From the NCBI RefSeq assembly GCF_900104945.1, contig NZ_LT629736.1:3472993-3536992 (forward strand): DNA of 64,000 bases, read 5' to 3'. Below are positions 34,611 through 42,800 of the stretch, in pieces. Every line of letters starts with the position of its first letter. The first letter of the stretch is position 1. Origin of the DNA: Halopseudomonas xinjiangensis (lineage in GTDB: Bacteria; Pseudomonadota; Gammaproteobacteria; Pseudomonadales; Pseudomonadaceae). The notes beneath the pieces were generated by a model that was given only the letters and a program-made list of their open reading frames with translations, was not told where the DNA came from and did no database searches. Both the position numbers and the translations under genes were made by a program.

Positions 34611-35393
34611 TCAAACGAAGCGACAGTTCAATACACCCAGCGCGCCGAGTTCCAGCCGCAGTTGATCACCACGCCCCACGGGTTGCATTGGCCCGAGTGC
34701 GCCGCTCAGTACGATATCCCCAGCCTGGAGTGGATTCCCTTCCGCGGCTCGCTGACGCGCCAGCCAGAGCAGGGCGTTGAGCGGGCTCCCCATGCATTGA
34801 CTGCCATTGCCCTCAGCCAAGGTTTCGCCGCTGCGTGAAAGCTTCATTGGCAGACCGGCGAAGTCCAGGCTGCGTGGGTCAACTGGGCGCGACCCGAGTA
34901 CAAAAAGTCCCGAGCAAAGGTTGTCCGCCAGGGCTTCAAACAGAGAGCGGGGCCAACCCTCGATTGCCGAGTCGCAGATTTCCAGCGCAGGCAGCGCACC
35001 GCCTAACGAATCGAGCAGCTTGGCCAGGCCGGCTTGCGGATCGTCGAAGGTGCGGCTCATGACGAAGGCAACCTCCGCCTCGACTCGTGGCTCGATGAGT
35101 CCGGCCACGGGAATGGCGTCGCCGTCCCAATATTGCCAGGCTTGCAGCAGCGCGCCGGATAAAGGCTGACCGATGCCTGTGGCAGCCTGCGCGCGTTGAT
35201 CGGTCAGGCCTAGCTTGTAGCCGATGATTTCCTGCCCGGCTTTCTGATACATCGCCAGCAGAGCTGACTGAACCTGCTCTGCTCTGGCAAGGCTGTCGAT
35301 CGCAAATCTCTGGCCCGGTGCGTGGCAGGGCTTACGGGTCAGGCGCGCGCGGAAAAGCTCGAGCGCAGCTGCTTCGGTGTCGAAGTCGGTCAT
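34611..35393 (-). CDS. 2-keto-4-pentenoate hydratase / oxalocrotonate decarboxylase family protein
   Basis: A 260-residue member of the MhpD/fumarylacetoacetate-hydrolase-like family, which hydrates 2-hydroxypentadienoate or decarboxylates 2-oxo-dioic acids at a divalent metal. IIGYKLGLTDQRAQ and IEPRVEAEVAFVMSR (with the E-x-E metal ligands) are the family motifs. Its ATG overlaps the stop of the TauD-like gene (ATGA), so it is the second gene of a two-gene unit. No other gene of an aromatic meta-cleavage pathway is nearby, so the substrate is open. Confidence 0.85.
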   Translation of the reverse strand: MTDFDTEAAALELFRARLTRKPCHAPGQRFAIDSLARAEQVQSALLAMYQKAGQEIIGYKLGLTDQRAQAATGIGQPLSGALLQAWQYWDGDAIPVAGLIEPRVEAEVAFVMSRTFDDPQAGLAKLLDSLGGALPALEICDSAIEGWPRSLFEALADNLCSGLFVLGSRPVDPRSLDFAGLPMKLSRSGETLAEGNGSQCMGSPLNALLWLARQRAAEGNPLQAGDIVLSGALGPMQPVGRGDQLRLELGALGVLNCRFV

Positions 35394-36298
35394 GGCGTCG
35401 TTCCTCGTTCCGGTACGCTTCCCTTGACGGTCGTGCGGAACATTTCTCGGCGAGCGCCGAAGTAGTCCGATACCGGCTGGTGCCAGACACAGCGGTTGTC
35501 CCAGATGGCCAGCGTGCCGGGCGTCCAGCGCATGCGGCAGCTGAATGCAGGCGCAGTTGCAACGGAGAAGAGATAATCGAGAAGCGGGCGCGACTCCTCC
35601 GGCTTCATGCCTTCGATGCCCAGCGTATAGGCTGGATTGGCGAACAGTACTTCGCGGCCAGTTTCCGGGTGGTGTGTGATCAGCGGGTGGCAGCGTACGT
35701 CGTGATCGACGTTGCTGCCCCAGACGATCTGCATGCTTTCAAGCCCTGCGTTATGGCGGCTGTTGGGGCCGTAACCGAACTCCGGGCTATGTACAGCGTT
35801 CAGGGTTCGCAACATGTTGCGCATCGCCGGCGATAGCCACTCGCAGGCCAGATACATGTTGTTATACAGGGTGTCGCCGCCGTGGCTTGGCACGTCGTGC
35901 CCGTAGAGCAGCGTGAACGCTGGGGGCTGCTGCTGGAATGACCAATCCGAATGCCAGGCGCCGCCGAACACGACCGGGGTGCCTTCGCCAGCCTCTTTTC
36001 GCACATGCACGACATGCGGATGCTCGGGCATCGGCTTTACGTATGGCTCGATCCCGAACTCGCCGAAGCGCAGTGTCACGCGTTCCAGGTCCTGGACCGA
36101 TAGATCCTGTTCACGAATGAATAACACCTGATGATCGAGCAAAGCCTGTCGCAGCGCCATTTGGCCGTTGGGGTCCAATGATTTCAAGTCGAGACCGTAC
36201 ACGTCGGCGCCGAGTGCTCCGCACACGGGACGCACGTCCAGCTGGCTCTCGGCGCGCGGCTGATTGTTCTGCGCTGTGGTGTAGAAGAATTCGGGCAT
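35390..36298 (-). CDS. TauD/TfdA-family Fe(II)/2-oxoglutarate dioxygenase
   Basis: A 302-residue non-haem iron dioxygenase using 2-oxoglutarate. The H-x-D metal pair is in WHSDWSFQ, the distal histidine in WDNRCVWHQP, and the 2-oxoglutarate arginine lies in FRTTVKG-like C-terminal sequence. DTLYNNMYLACEWLSP is typical of the family. I prefer ATG 36298 (AAAGGGA six bases upstream) over GTG 36301. Taurine, 2,4-D-like acids and other acids are all known substrates of the family; none can be chosen. It is divergent from an AraC-family regulator. Confidence 0.87.
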   Translation of the reverse strand: MPEFFYTTAQNNQPRAESQLDVRPVCGALGADVYGLDLKSLDPNGQMALRQALLDHQVLFIREQDLSVQDLERVTLRFGEFGIEPYVKPMPEHPHVVHVRKEAGEGTPVVFGGAWHSDWSFQQQPPAFTLLYGHDVPSHGGDTLYNNMYLACEWLSPAMRNMLRTLNAVHSPEFGYGPNSRHNAGLESMQIVWGSNVDHDVRCHPLITHHPETGREVLFANPAYTLGIEGMKPEESRPLLDYLFSVATAPAFSCRMRWTPGTLAIWDNRCVWHQPVSDYFGARREMFRTTVKGSVPERGTTP

Positions 36299-36348
36299 CA
36301 CGGGTCCCTTTTATAGTTGTTCTGTTCAACGCAGCATGCCGCAGCGCC

Positions 36349-36354
36349 TATACT
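36349..36354 (+). promoter_or_regulatory. Candidate -10 element for the AraC-family gene
   Basis: TATACT, with a poor -35 (TTCAAC) 18 bases upstream. The same 105-base gap must serve the divergent TauD-like gene. An imperfect repeat GTTG-N7-CAAC lies at about 36316-36330. Confidence 0.3.
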
Positions 36355-36406
36355 GGCTCCATGATCTTTTCCGCCAGGACATGACAGTTACTGCCAGGGG
36401 AGCGCG

Positions 36407-37474
36407 ATGTGGCGACAGCGGCGCGGTAGCACGAACATTTTGTACCTGTTGAATATTGCGGCTGAGCTTGGCGTCGGCAGCGAGGTGTGCCTGTGTGACA
36501 GCGGGCTGGAGCGCGCCGCGCTGGAAGACGTCGAGCACACCCATGAGCTCTGGCAGGAACTTGCGGTGATCCGCAATCTGGTCGCGGTCTGCCCGCAACC
36601 CGGCGTTGGACTGCGCATCGGCAAGCTTTACCATCTGACCAGCCTGGGGCTGCTCGGCTATACGATGCTCGCCAGCCGCACGCTGAGCGAAGCGATTCGT
36701 GTCAGCAGCCGGTTTCGTCCGTTATCGTTGTCGATCTGCCCGGTACGGCTACAGCCAGAGCCAGATGGCCTGGCGATGCTTTTCGACGATAGCGTGCTGC
36801 CGCAGGACGCTCGGTCTCTTGTCATCGAGCGCGGGCTCGCTGCCTGGACCAAGCTGTTTGGAGAACTCTTGCAGCGCCCGTTCCATCCCAGACGCATCGA
36901 TCTGAGCTTCAATCCGGCAGACGGGCAGCTCTTTACCGAACACTTCGGCTGCGAGGTGTCATTCGGGGCCGGGCGAAACGGCATGCTGATTGACGTCGAT
37001 GACCTGCAGGCACCGCTTCCCTTGGCCAATCCCTTCACTCAGCGCACGTGCGCCAGTCTCTGCCAGCAGCTGTGCGATAGCCTCGACGATATCAACGGCC
37101 CCTTGGCTCGTCAGGTTCTGCAGGTGCTCATGAGTCGTTCCGGGCGTATCAATCCGGCCCGCGAAGTCGCAGGCTGGCTGGGCGTCTCGGAGCGTTCCCT
37201 GCATCGCCGGCTGGGGCAGGAGGGGTACAGCTTTCGCATCCTCGACGAGCGCGTGCGTCGTCAACTCGCCGAGCATCTGCTGTCTGACAGCTCTCTTGGT
37301 CTGGAGAGCATCGCCCATCAGCTCGGATATGCCGAAGCGGCCAGTTTTTCCCGTGCGTTCAAGCGCTGGACCGGGCGGCCACCGCTTGAATGGCGCAGAC
37401 AGCGGGCCGCCGGCTTTGGCCCGTTGATGGATGCTCTGGCTGCGACCCGCACAGGGGTGCCTGGCCATGCTTGA
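36407..37474 (+). CDS. AraC-family transcriptional regulator
   Basis: A 355-residue regulator with the N-terminal ligand-binding domain of the OruR/ArgR-like subgroup (about 15-210) and a C-terminal double helix-turn-helix (about 245-335: WLGVSERSLHRRLGQEGYSF, then LGYAEAASFSRAFKRWTGRPP). It is divergent from the TauD-like/hydratase pair, the usual place for that pair's regulator. Its 3' end overlaps the ABC ATPase start by eight bases, which ties it to the downstream transporter instead, so both targets are possible. Confidence 0.88.
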   Translation: MWRQRRGSTNILYLLNIAAELGVGSEVCLCDSGLERAALEDVEHTHELWQELAVIRNLVAVCPQPGVGLRIGKLYHLTSLGLLGYTMLASRTLSEAIRVSSRFRPLSLSICPVRLQPEPDGLAMLFDDSVLPQDARSLVIERGLAAWTKLFGELLQRPFHPRRIDLSFNPADGQLFTEHFGCEVSFGAGRNGMLIDVDDLQAPLPLANPFTQRTCASLCQQLCDSLDDINGPLARQVLQVLMSRSGRINPAREVAGWLGVSERSLHRRLGQEGYSFRILDERVRRQLAEHLLSDSSLGLESIAHQLGYAEAASFSRAFKRWTGRPPLEWRRQRAAGFGPLMDALAATRTGVPGHA

Positions 37475-38126
37475 AGTGCGCAACGTGAGCAAGGCCTACC
37501 AGGGCCCGCAAGGGCGCGTACAGGTACTGGATGGGGTGGATCTCGATCTCGGCGAGGGCGAATCGTTAGCCTTGATGGGGGAGTCTGGCAGTGGCAAGAG
37601 CACGCTGCTGCATCTGATTGCCGGCCTGGATCAGGTGGATGACGGCTCGATCCGCCTGGGCACGGTGCATCTTTCCAACCTTGGTGAGGCGGGCCGGGCG
37701 CGCTACCGCCGCGAGGACGTAGCGGTAGTATTTCAGCAGTTCAACCTGGTTCCTTCTTTGACCGTAGCCGAGAATCTCGCGTTGCAGGCGCGCCTGGCCG
37801 GCCGGCTCGATACTCGCTGGCAGGCTCACCTGATCTCAGCGCTGGGGCTTGATGGGCTACTTGACCGACTCCCCGAGCAGCTTTCCGGAGGGCAGCAACA
37901 GCGCGTTGCGGTCGGTCGGGCGCTGGCGTTGCGACCGCGGTTGATCCTGGCCGATGAGCCAACCGGAAACCTCGACGAGCAAACTGCCGAACAGGTGCTG
38001 GATCTGCTGCTGGAGCGCGTCGCCGAATCCGGCAGCGCTCTGTTGATGGTCACTCACAGCACGACTTTGGCAGACCGGTTGCAGCGCCAGTTGAAGCTCT
38101 CACGAGGCCGGGTAGTCGAATCATGA
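37467..38126 (+). CDS. ABC transporter ATP-binding protein (LolD/MacB type)
   Basis: A 219-residue ATPase: Walker A GESGSGKST near 38-46, Q-loop VVFQQFNLVPSLT, signature LSGGQQQR near 137, Walker B LILADEPTGNLDE. The LolD/MacB-like Q-loop and the FtsX-type permease encoded next show it belongs to the mechanotransmission class rather than to importers. The start is ATG 37467, eight bases inside the araC-type gene; ATGA overlap joins it to the permease. Confidence 0.92.
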   Translation: MLEVRNVSKAYQGPQGRVQVLDGVDLDLGEGESLALMGESGSGKSTLLHLIAGLDQVDDGSIRLGTVHLSNLGEAGRARYRREDVAVVFQQFNLVPSLTVAENLALQARLAGRLDTRWQAHLISALGLDGLLDRLPEQLSGGQQQRVAVGRALALRPRLILADEPTGNLDEQTAEQVLDLLLERVAESGSALLMVTHSTTLADRLQRQLKLSRGRVVES

Positions 38127-40594
38127 TTCGCCGGACTGGCTGGGTAATCGTGACCTTGCTCAGCCATTGGCGACGTCATCCGTTGCAGCTGGGTTGCCTG
38201 ATCGTCGGTTTGTGGCTGGCCACGGCGCTATGGAGCGGCGTCCAGGCGCTCAACCAGCAGGCTCGCGACAGCTATGATCGCGCCGCGCAGCTGTTCGGCG
38301 GTCAGGCCGGGCAGGTGCTGGCCAGTGCTGATGGTCAAACTTTCGATCAAAGTCGATACGTCACTTTGCGTCGGCTTGGCTGGCCGGTTTCCCCGGTGTT
38401 GCAGGGCTCGCTCGCGGTGAGCCTCGCCGGCCAGGCCGGCAGTGTGGAGTCCGTGCAACTGGTAGGCATCGATCCGCTGACGTTGCCGCCAGACAGCTCG
38501 CTAACCCGCAGTAGCGAGACGGCGGATGTCACAGCGTTCATCGTTGCGCCAGGCCAGACATGGATGGCAGGCGATACGCTGACCCGGTTTGGTGTGCGCG
38601 ATGGCGATGTTCTGATGTCAGCCGAAGGACGGCGGTTGCCGCCGGTGCGCCGCAGAGACGAATTGCCGCCGGGGGTGGCGATGGTCGATATCGGGCGGGC
38701 GCAGCAGTTGCTCGGGCTGCCCGGGCACGTAAGCCAGTTACTGGTCGCCGAACAGTTTGCCGCGCAACAGCCTGCCATTCCCGACACGCTCGCGCTGCGC
38801 TGGGATCGGCGGGAGGAGGCCGACCTGCAGCGGCTGACCGATAGCTTCCATCTGAATCTCACTGCGCTTGCCTTGCTGGCTTTTCTCGTCGGGCTGTTCA
38901 TCGTCCAGGCAGCGGCGGGGTTGGCCATGCAGCAGCGCCGCAGACTGATTCAGACGTTACGTGCCTGCGGCGCCAGCGCCGGGGAATTGCTGATCGCCTT
39001 GACGTTCGAGCTGGTGTCGCTGGCACTGATCGCCGGCTCACTCGGTATGTTGACCGGCTATCTCTTGGCCGGCGCGTTGGTCGGTGATCTGGTGGCGAGC
39101 CTCCAGGGGCTCTACGGCGCGGAGGTATCCGCGCAGCTGAACGCAAGTTGGAGCTGGTGGTTGTCCGGGCTCGCCATGAGCCTGGCCGGAACGCTGGTAG
39201 CCACGGGTGGGCATGCGTTGGCCGCGCTGCGTCAGTCTTTGGTTCCCAGCCGTCAGGCGCCTGGGTGGATGCAGGCGCAGCGGCGGATGCTCCGCACTCT
39301 TTCCACTGTATCGCTGGTGCTGCTCGCGCTCGCTGCGGGCTTGTGGGTAGCGGCGGACGGCCTAGTCGCCGGCTTCGCGCTGCTCGGCTGCATTCTGCTG
39401 GCGGCGACGCTCGCGCTGCCCATGTTGCTCGCTGTCTTATTGGGCATCGGAAGACGGCTTGCACGTGGACCCGTCAGCCAATGGTTCTGGGCTGACGGGC
39501 AACAGCAGCTGTCCCGGCTGAGTCTCGCGTTGATGGCGCTGCTCCTGGCTCTGGCCGCCAATATCGGCGTGGGTGGCATGACCGAAGGTTTTCGTCGCAC
39601 CTTCACCGACTGGCTGGACCAGCGGCTGGCCGCCGATGTGTATGTCCGGCCGGAGGGGGAGCGGCAAGCACAGGACATACTCGACTGGTTGCAGCTGCGC
39701 GCAGATGTGGACGATGTGCTCCCCAGTTGGCAGGTCGACTCCAGTGTTGACGGCTGGCCGACCGAGATCAGCGGGGTAATCGAACATCCGCTGTATGCGC
39801 AGACATGGCCGCTGCTGGAGGCGCGAGCGGACGCGTGGCGGCGGCTGCAGAGCGGAGAGGGGGCTCTGGTTAGTGAACAATTGGCCAACCGAGCCGACCT
39901 GGCGCTGGGCGATACGCTTGAGCTGGATACGCCCGCTGGTGCCTGGTCTCTGGAACTGGTGGGTATCTATCCCGACTACGGCAATCCGCGTGGCCAGGCA
40001 CTGGTAGCTGCGCGGGAGTTTCTGCCTCGCTGGCCGGAGGTTCCTGTAAGCAGTATCGGGATTCTCGGCGACAGCGATCCGGCGGCCCTGGCGCAGGCGA
40101 TCGAGGCGCAATTCGATGTCCGCCGCGTCGCTGATCAGGCGTCTCTCAAGACTTACTCGTCGCGCGTCTTCGAGCAGACGTTCGCCGCGACTGCGGCATT
40201 GAGTACCTTGACGCTCGGAGTCGCGGCGCTGGCTCTGTTCAGTACCTTGCTCGGGCTGGCCGATACCCGCCTGGTGCAGCTTGCTCCGCTCTGGGCGATG
40301 GGGCTGCGCCCCGCTCAGTTGGGATTACTGTCATTGGCACAGCTGGCTGTTTTGGCGGCCTTGACCTGTCTGCTGGCGATACCGCTTGGACTGGTGCTGT
40401 CGTGGTGCCTGGTCGCGGTGGTCAATGTACAGGCGTTCGGCTGGCGGCTGCCGTGGCACTGGTTCCCCGGTCAATGGTTACAACTCGTTGGCCTCGCCAT
40501 GGTCGCAGTGCTACTGGCAGCCAGTCTCCCTGTAGCGCGAATCGCCCGGGCGCGCCCGGATAATCTCCTGAGGCAGTTTGTTCATGAAGGTTGA
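38123..40594 (+). CDS. FtsX-like ABC permease, two-domain
   Basis: An 823-residue permease with an N-terminal helix (about 15-35), a periplasmic domain, one FtsX domain (about 250-370), further helices at about 390-490, a second periplasmic domain (about 490-690) and a second FtsX domain (about 690-815). This duplicated form is common in YbbP-type and lipoprotein- or lipid-handling systems that work from the inner membrane outward. It overlaps the ATPase gene by four bases and the lipocalin-like gene by eleven. Confidence 0.88.
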   Translation: MIRRTGWVIVTLLSHWRRHPLQLGCLIVGLWLATALWSGVQALNQQARDSYDRAAQLFGGQAGQVLASADGQTFDQSRYVTLRRLGWPVSPVLQGSLAVSLAGQAGSVESVQLVGIDPLTLPPDSSLTRSSETADVTAFIVAPGQTWMAGDTLTRFGVRDGDVLMSAEGRRLPPVRRRDELPPGVAMVDIGRAQQLLGLPGHVSQLLVAEQFAAQQPAIPDTLALRWDRREEADLQRLTDSFHLNLTALALLAFLVGLFIVQAAAGLAMQQRRRLIQTLRACGASAGELLIALTFELVSLALIAGSLGMLTGYLLAGALVGDLVASLQGLYGAEVSAQLNASWSWWLSGLAMSLAGTLVATGGHALAALRQSLVPSRQAPGWMQAQRRMLRTLSTVSLVLLALAAGLWVAADGLVAGFALLGCILLAATLALPMLLAVLLGIGRRLARGPVSQWFWADGQQQLSRLSLALMALLLALAANIGVGGMTEGFRRTFTDWLDQRLAADVYVRPEGERQAQDILDWLQLRADVDDVLPSWQVDSSVDGWPTEISGVIEHPLYAQTWPLLEARADAWRRLQSGEGALVSEQLANRADLALGDTLELDTPAGAWSLELVGIYPDYGNPRGQALVAAREFLPRWPEVPVSSIGILGDSDPAALAQAIEAQFDVRRVADQASLKTYSSRVFEQTFAATAALSTLTLGVAALALFSTLLGLADTRLVQLAPLWAMGLRPAQLGLLSLAQLAVLAALTCLLAIPLGLVLSWCLVAVVNVQAFGWRLPWHWFPGQWLQLVGLAMVAVLLAASLPVARIARARPDNLLRQFVHEG

Positions 40595-41684
40595 TTTCCG
40601 TCTTGTCGTGGTGTGGCTGCTGCTGATGTTGAGCGGATGCGAACAGAGTGGAGAGTCGCCCCAAGGTTTCGCTGGGCTGGGCGCGCAAGCGGAGGGTTTC
40701 GAACAGGTGAAGGCGGGGGCCGCGCTGCGTTTTCCGGATGATCACTTGCCGCACCCGCAGTTTCGTATCGAATGGTGGTACGTGACGGCCAATCTCAAGG
40801 ATCAACAGGGGCGCGACTGGGGCGTGCAATGGACTCTGTTCCGGCAGGCGATGGAGCCGCAGAACCAAAATCAGGCGGCAGACGGCTGGGCCAGCGCCCA
40901 GGTCTGGCTGGGGCATGCTGCGTTGAGCAATGAGAACCTGCATCTGTATGCCGATCGCCTGGCCCGGGGCGGGATTGGACAGGCTGGCGTCAGCGCCTCC
41001 CCGTTCACTGCGTGGATAGATCATTGGTCGCTGACAGCTCCGAGCGCGGGCTCAACAGAGGAAGCCAAGCGCCTGGGCGAGCTGCGTGTACGCGCAGCGG
41101 CGGACGGTTTCGCCTACGACCTGCGGTTGCACAGCGAGGGTCCGCTGGTGCTGCATGGCGATGCGGGCGTGAGCCGCAAATCGCAAGGCAGGCAAGCCTC
41201 CTATTACTACAGCCAACCGTTCTATCAGGTAGAGGGGATGCTCGAAGTCGAGGGGGAGCCGGTCTCCGTGACAGGGCAGGCCTGGCTCGACCGCGAATGG
41301 AGCAGTCAGCCGCTGGCCGCCGACCAGCGAGGTTGGGATTGGTTTTCGCTGCATCTGGCGGGAGGCGACAAGCTGATGCTGTTTCGCCTGCGCAGTGATA
41401 CTGGACAGCCCTTCGCTTCGGGTAGCTGGATCGCGGCTGACGGCACTACCGAGGCAATCGATCCGTCGAGCATCTCCATGCAGGAACTGGAGCACCAGCG
41501 CGTTGCCGGTCGGAAGCTGCCGGTGTCTTGGCGACTACAAATCGCCTCGCGGAATCTCGATCTTGAGGTAACAGCACTGAATGCGCAGGCCTGGATGGGA
41601 ACGTCGATCCCTTACTGGGAGGGCCCGGTGCGCGTGGGTGGCAGCCATGAGGGGATGGGTTACCTGGAGATGACCGGTTACTGA
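40584..41684 (+). CDS. AttH/CrtC-like lipocalin lipoprotein
   Basis: A 366-residue precursor with a lipoprotein signal (lipobox LSGC; MKVDFRLVVVWLLLMLSGC) and two lipocalin-like beta domains of the AttH family (FRIEWWYVTANL at about 50-61, GQAWLDREWSSQPL near 232). Databases often label such proteins carotenoid 1,2-hydratase or hydroxyneurosporene synthase because CrtC has the same fold. Here the operon with an ABC ATPase and permease speaks for a periplasmic partner of the transporter. ATG 40584 is preferred over TTG 40578. It ends seven bases before crtE on the opposite strand. Confidence 0.82.
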   Translation: MKVDFRLVVVWLLLMLSGCEQSGESPQGFAGLGAQAEGFEQVKAGAALRFPDDHLPHPQFRIEWWYVTANLKDQQGRDWGVQWTLFRQAMEPQNQNQAADGWASAQVWLGHAALSNENLHLYADRLARGGIGQAGVSASPFTAWIDHWSLTAPSAGSTEEAKRLGELRVRAAADGFAYDLRLHSEGPLVLHGDAGVSRKSQGRQASYYYSQPFYQVEGMLEVEGEPVSVTGQAWLDREWSSQPLAADQRGWDWFSLHLAGGDKLMLFRLRSDTGQPFASGSWIAADGTTEAIDPSSISMQELEHQRVAGRKLPVSWRLQIASRNLDLEVTALNAQAWMGTSIPYWEGPVRVGGSHEGMGYLEMTGY

Positions 41685-41690
41685 AGCCGC

Positions 41691-42614
41691 TCAGGCACTC
41701 GAAATATGTGAGGTCCAGGAGGAGGTGCAGACGGGCTCGAACAGCTTGCGCATGAACCGACTGATCTCGCCCTGCTCGCCGAACACGGCTGTCAGATGTA
41801 CGTCTGCCTGATCCAGATGGGCTACCAGCTGGCGTCGTGCCGCATCCTTGCCCAGCAGCGCGACCAGCGTGGTCTTGCCCTGGTCCTTGCCCACGTCCTT
41901 GCCCTGGCAAGGGCTGTCGTCGAGCAGATCGTCACATAGCTGGAAGGCCTGGCCCAGCTCGTCGGCAAAGCTCGCCAGCTGCTTGCGGGTGCTCGGCTTG
42001 GCTCCAGCCAGCAGCGCGGCGATATCGAGCGTCGCTTCGAACAGCACGCCGGTCTTGAGCCGGTTTGAAGTGTGGATGTCGCCAGCGGAGCGAGCGGTGC
42101 TGTCACGCAAGTCCTTGTATTGGCCTTTAACCAGCCCCTGGGTCCCCACGGCATCGGCAAGGCGAGCGACCATCCGAGATTTCACGTCACCATCGATCCC
42201 GGGCGTGCTGGCAACAATGGAAAAAGCGCGGGTCAGCAGGGCGATCGCGGCCAGCGTGGCAATATCTTCGCCGTAGCGCCGGTGCGTAGTGGGACGCCCG
42301 CGACGGAGTTCAGCGTCATCCATGCAGGGGAGGTCGTCGAAGACAAGCGAGGCGCTGTGGACCATTTCCACAGCGCAGGCCAGGTCGAGAGCTGGCTGAG
42401 TCGGCGCGCCGAGTTCGCGAGCGGCCATGAGCAGCAGCAAAGGCCTGACGCGCTTGCCTGGCGCCAGCGTGCTGTGCCGCATGGCCTGGCTGACCTGGTC
42501 CTGTTCAGCTTCGCCAAGCAGCGTCGCCAGGTGCCGCTCGATATCGTCACGCAGCGGTGCAAGCGTACAGGTAGTGTCTTCCTGGCTGACCGATTGTGCG
42601 GGCATTGGACCCAT
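41691..42614 (-). CDS. crtE: Geranylgeranyl diphosphate synthase
   Basis: Condenses IPP with FPP to make C20 GGPP for carotenoids. ATG 42614 has AAAGGAG eight bases upstream and gives 307 residues; upstream in-frame starts would add 19 unlikely residues. The two aspartate-rich motifs are DDLPCMDD and QLCDDLLDD, and GKRVRPLLLL is the N-terminal family block. The two residues before the first motif (VF) fit a long-chain product better than FPP. It is divergent from idi-crtXYIB with a 186-base shared control region. CrtE rather than IspA is chosen because of the cluster. Confidence 0.92.
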   Translation of the reverse strand: MGPMPAQSVSQEDTTCTLAPLRDDIERHLATLLGEAEQDQVSQAMRHSTLAPGKRVRPLLLLMAARELGAPTQPALDLACAVEMVHSASLVFDDLPCMDDAELRRGRPTTHRRYGEDIATLAAIALLTRAFSIVASTPGIDGDVKSRMVARLADAVGTQGLVKGQYKDLRDSTARSAGDIHTSNRLKTGVLFEATLDIAALLAGAKPSTRKQLASFADELGQAFQLCDDLLDDSPCQGKDVGKDQGKTTLVALLGKDAARRQLVAHLDQADVHLTAVFGEQGEISRFMRKLFEPVCTSSWTSHISSA

Positions 42615-42691
42615 GAACACGCTCCTTTCCTGACTGCGACTCGTACACGCGGACGATGAACTGTTGGGCACGTTGCCACTCAGACATCCGG

Positions 42692-42752
42692 TTGACGCAA
42701 TATTAGGTTAAGCTAAGCTTATTGTATAACTTTTGCATAATATTGTGCTTAA
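42692..42752. promoter_or_regulatory. crtE/idi divergent control region with inverted repeats
   Basis: The 186-base gap has an AT-rich core unlike its surroundings. CAATATTA (42698-42705) and TAATATTG (42738-42745) are inverted copies; TTAAGC (42708-42713) and GCTTAA (42747-42752) are a second inverted pair; TAAGCTTA (42714-42721) is a palindrome. TTGTATAA (42722-42729) lies between. No sigma-70 -35/-10 pair with correct spacing was found for either direction, which suggests an activator or an alternative sigma factor. Light-responsive control by a MerR-type LitR/CarH protein is one possibility, by analogy only; no such gene is in the window. Confidence 0.45.
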
Positions 42753-42800
42753 GATAACGACAGCGTCGCCAGGGAAAAAATCCCCTTTCAGGAGTAGTAG

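Noticed and set aside
34527..34838. Open frame of 103 codons on the plus strand over the Rsm-like RNA and hydratase end
   Set aside because: It crosses a strong intrinsic terminator and then lies antisense to the hydratase gene; no ribosome site.
40584..41684. Reading the lipocalin gene as carotenoid 1,2-hydratase (crtC) of the pigment cluster
   Set aside because: CrtC acts on acyclic carotenoids, but the cluster makes cyclic ones; the gene has a lipoprotein signal and is in an operon with an ABC transporter, so AttH-like is a better label.
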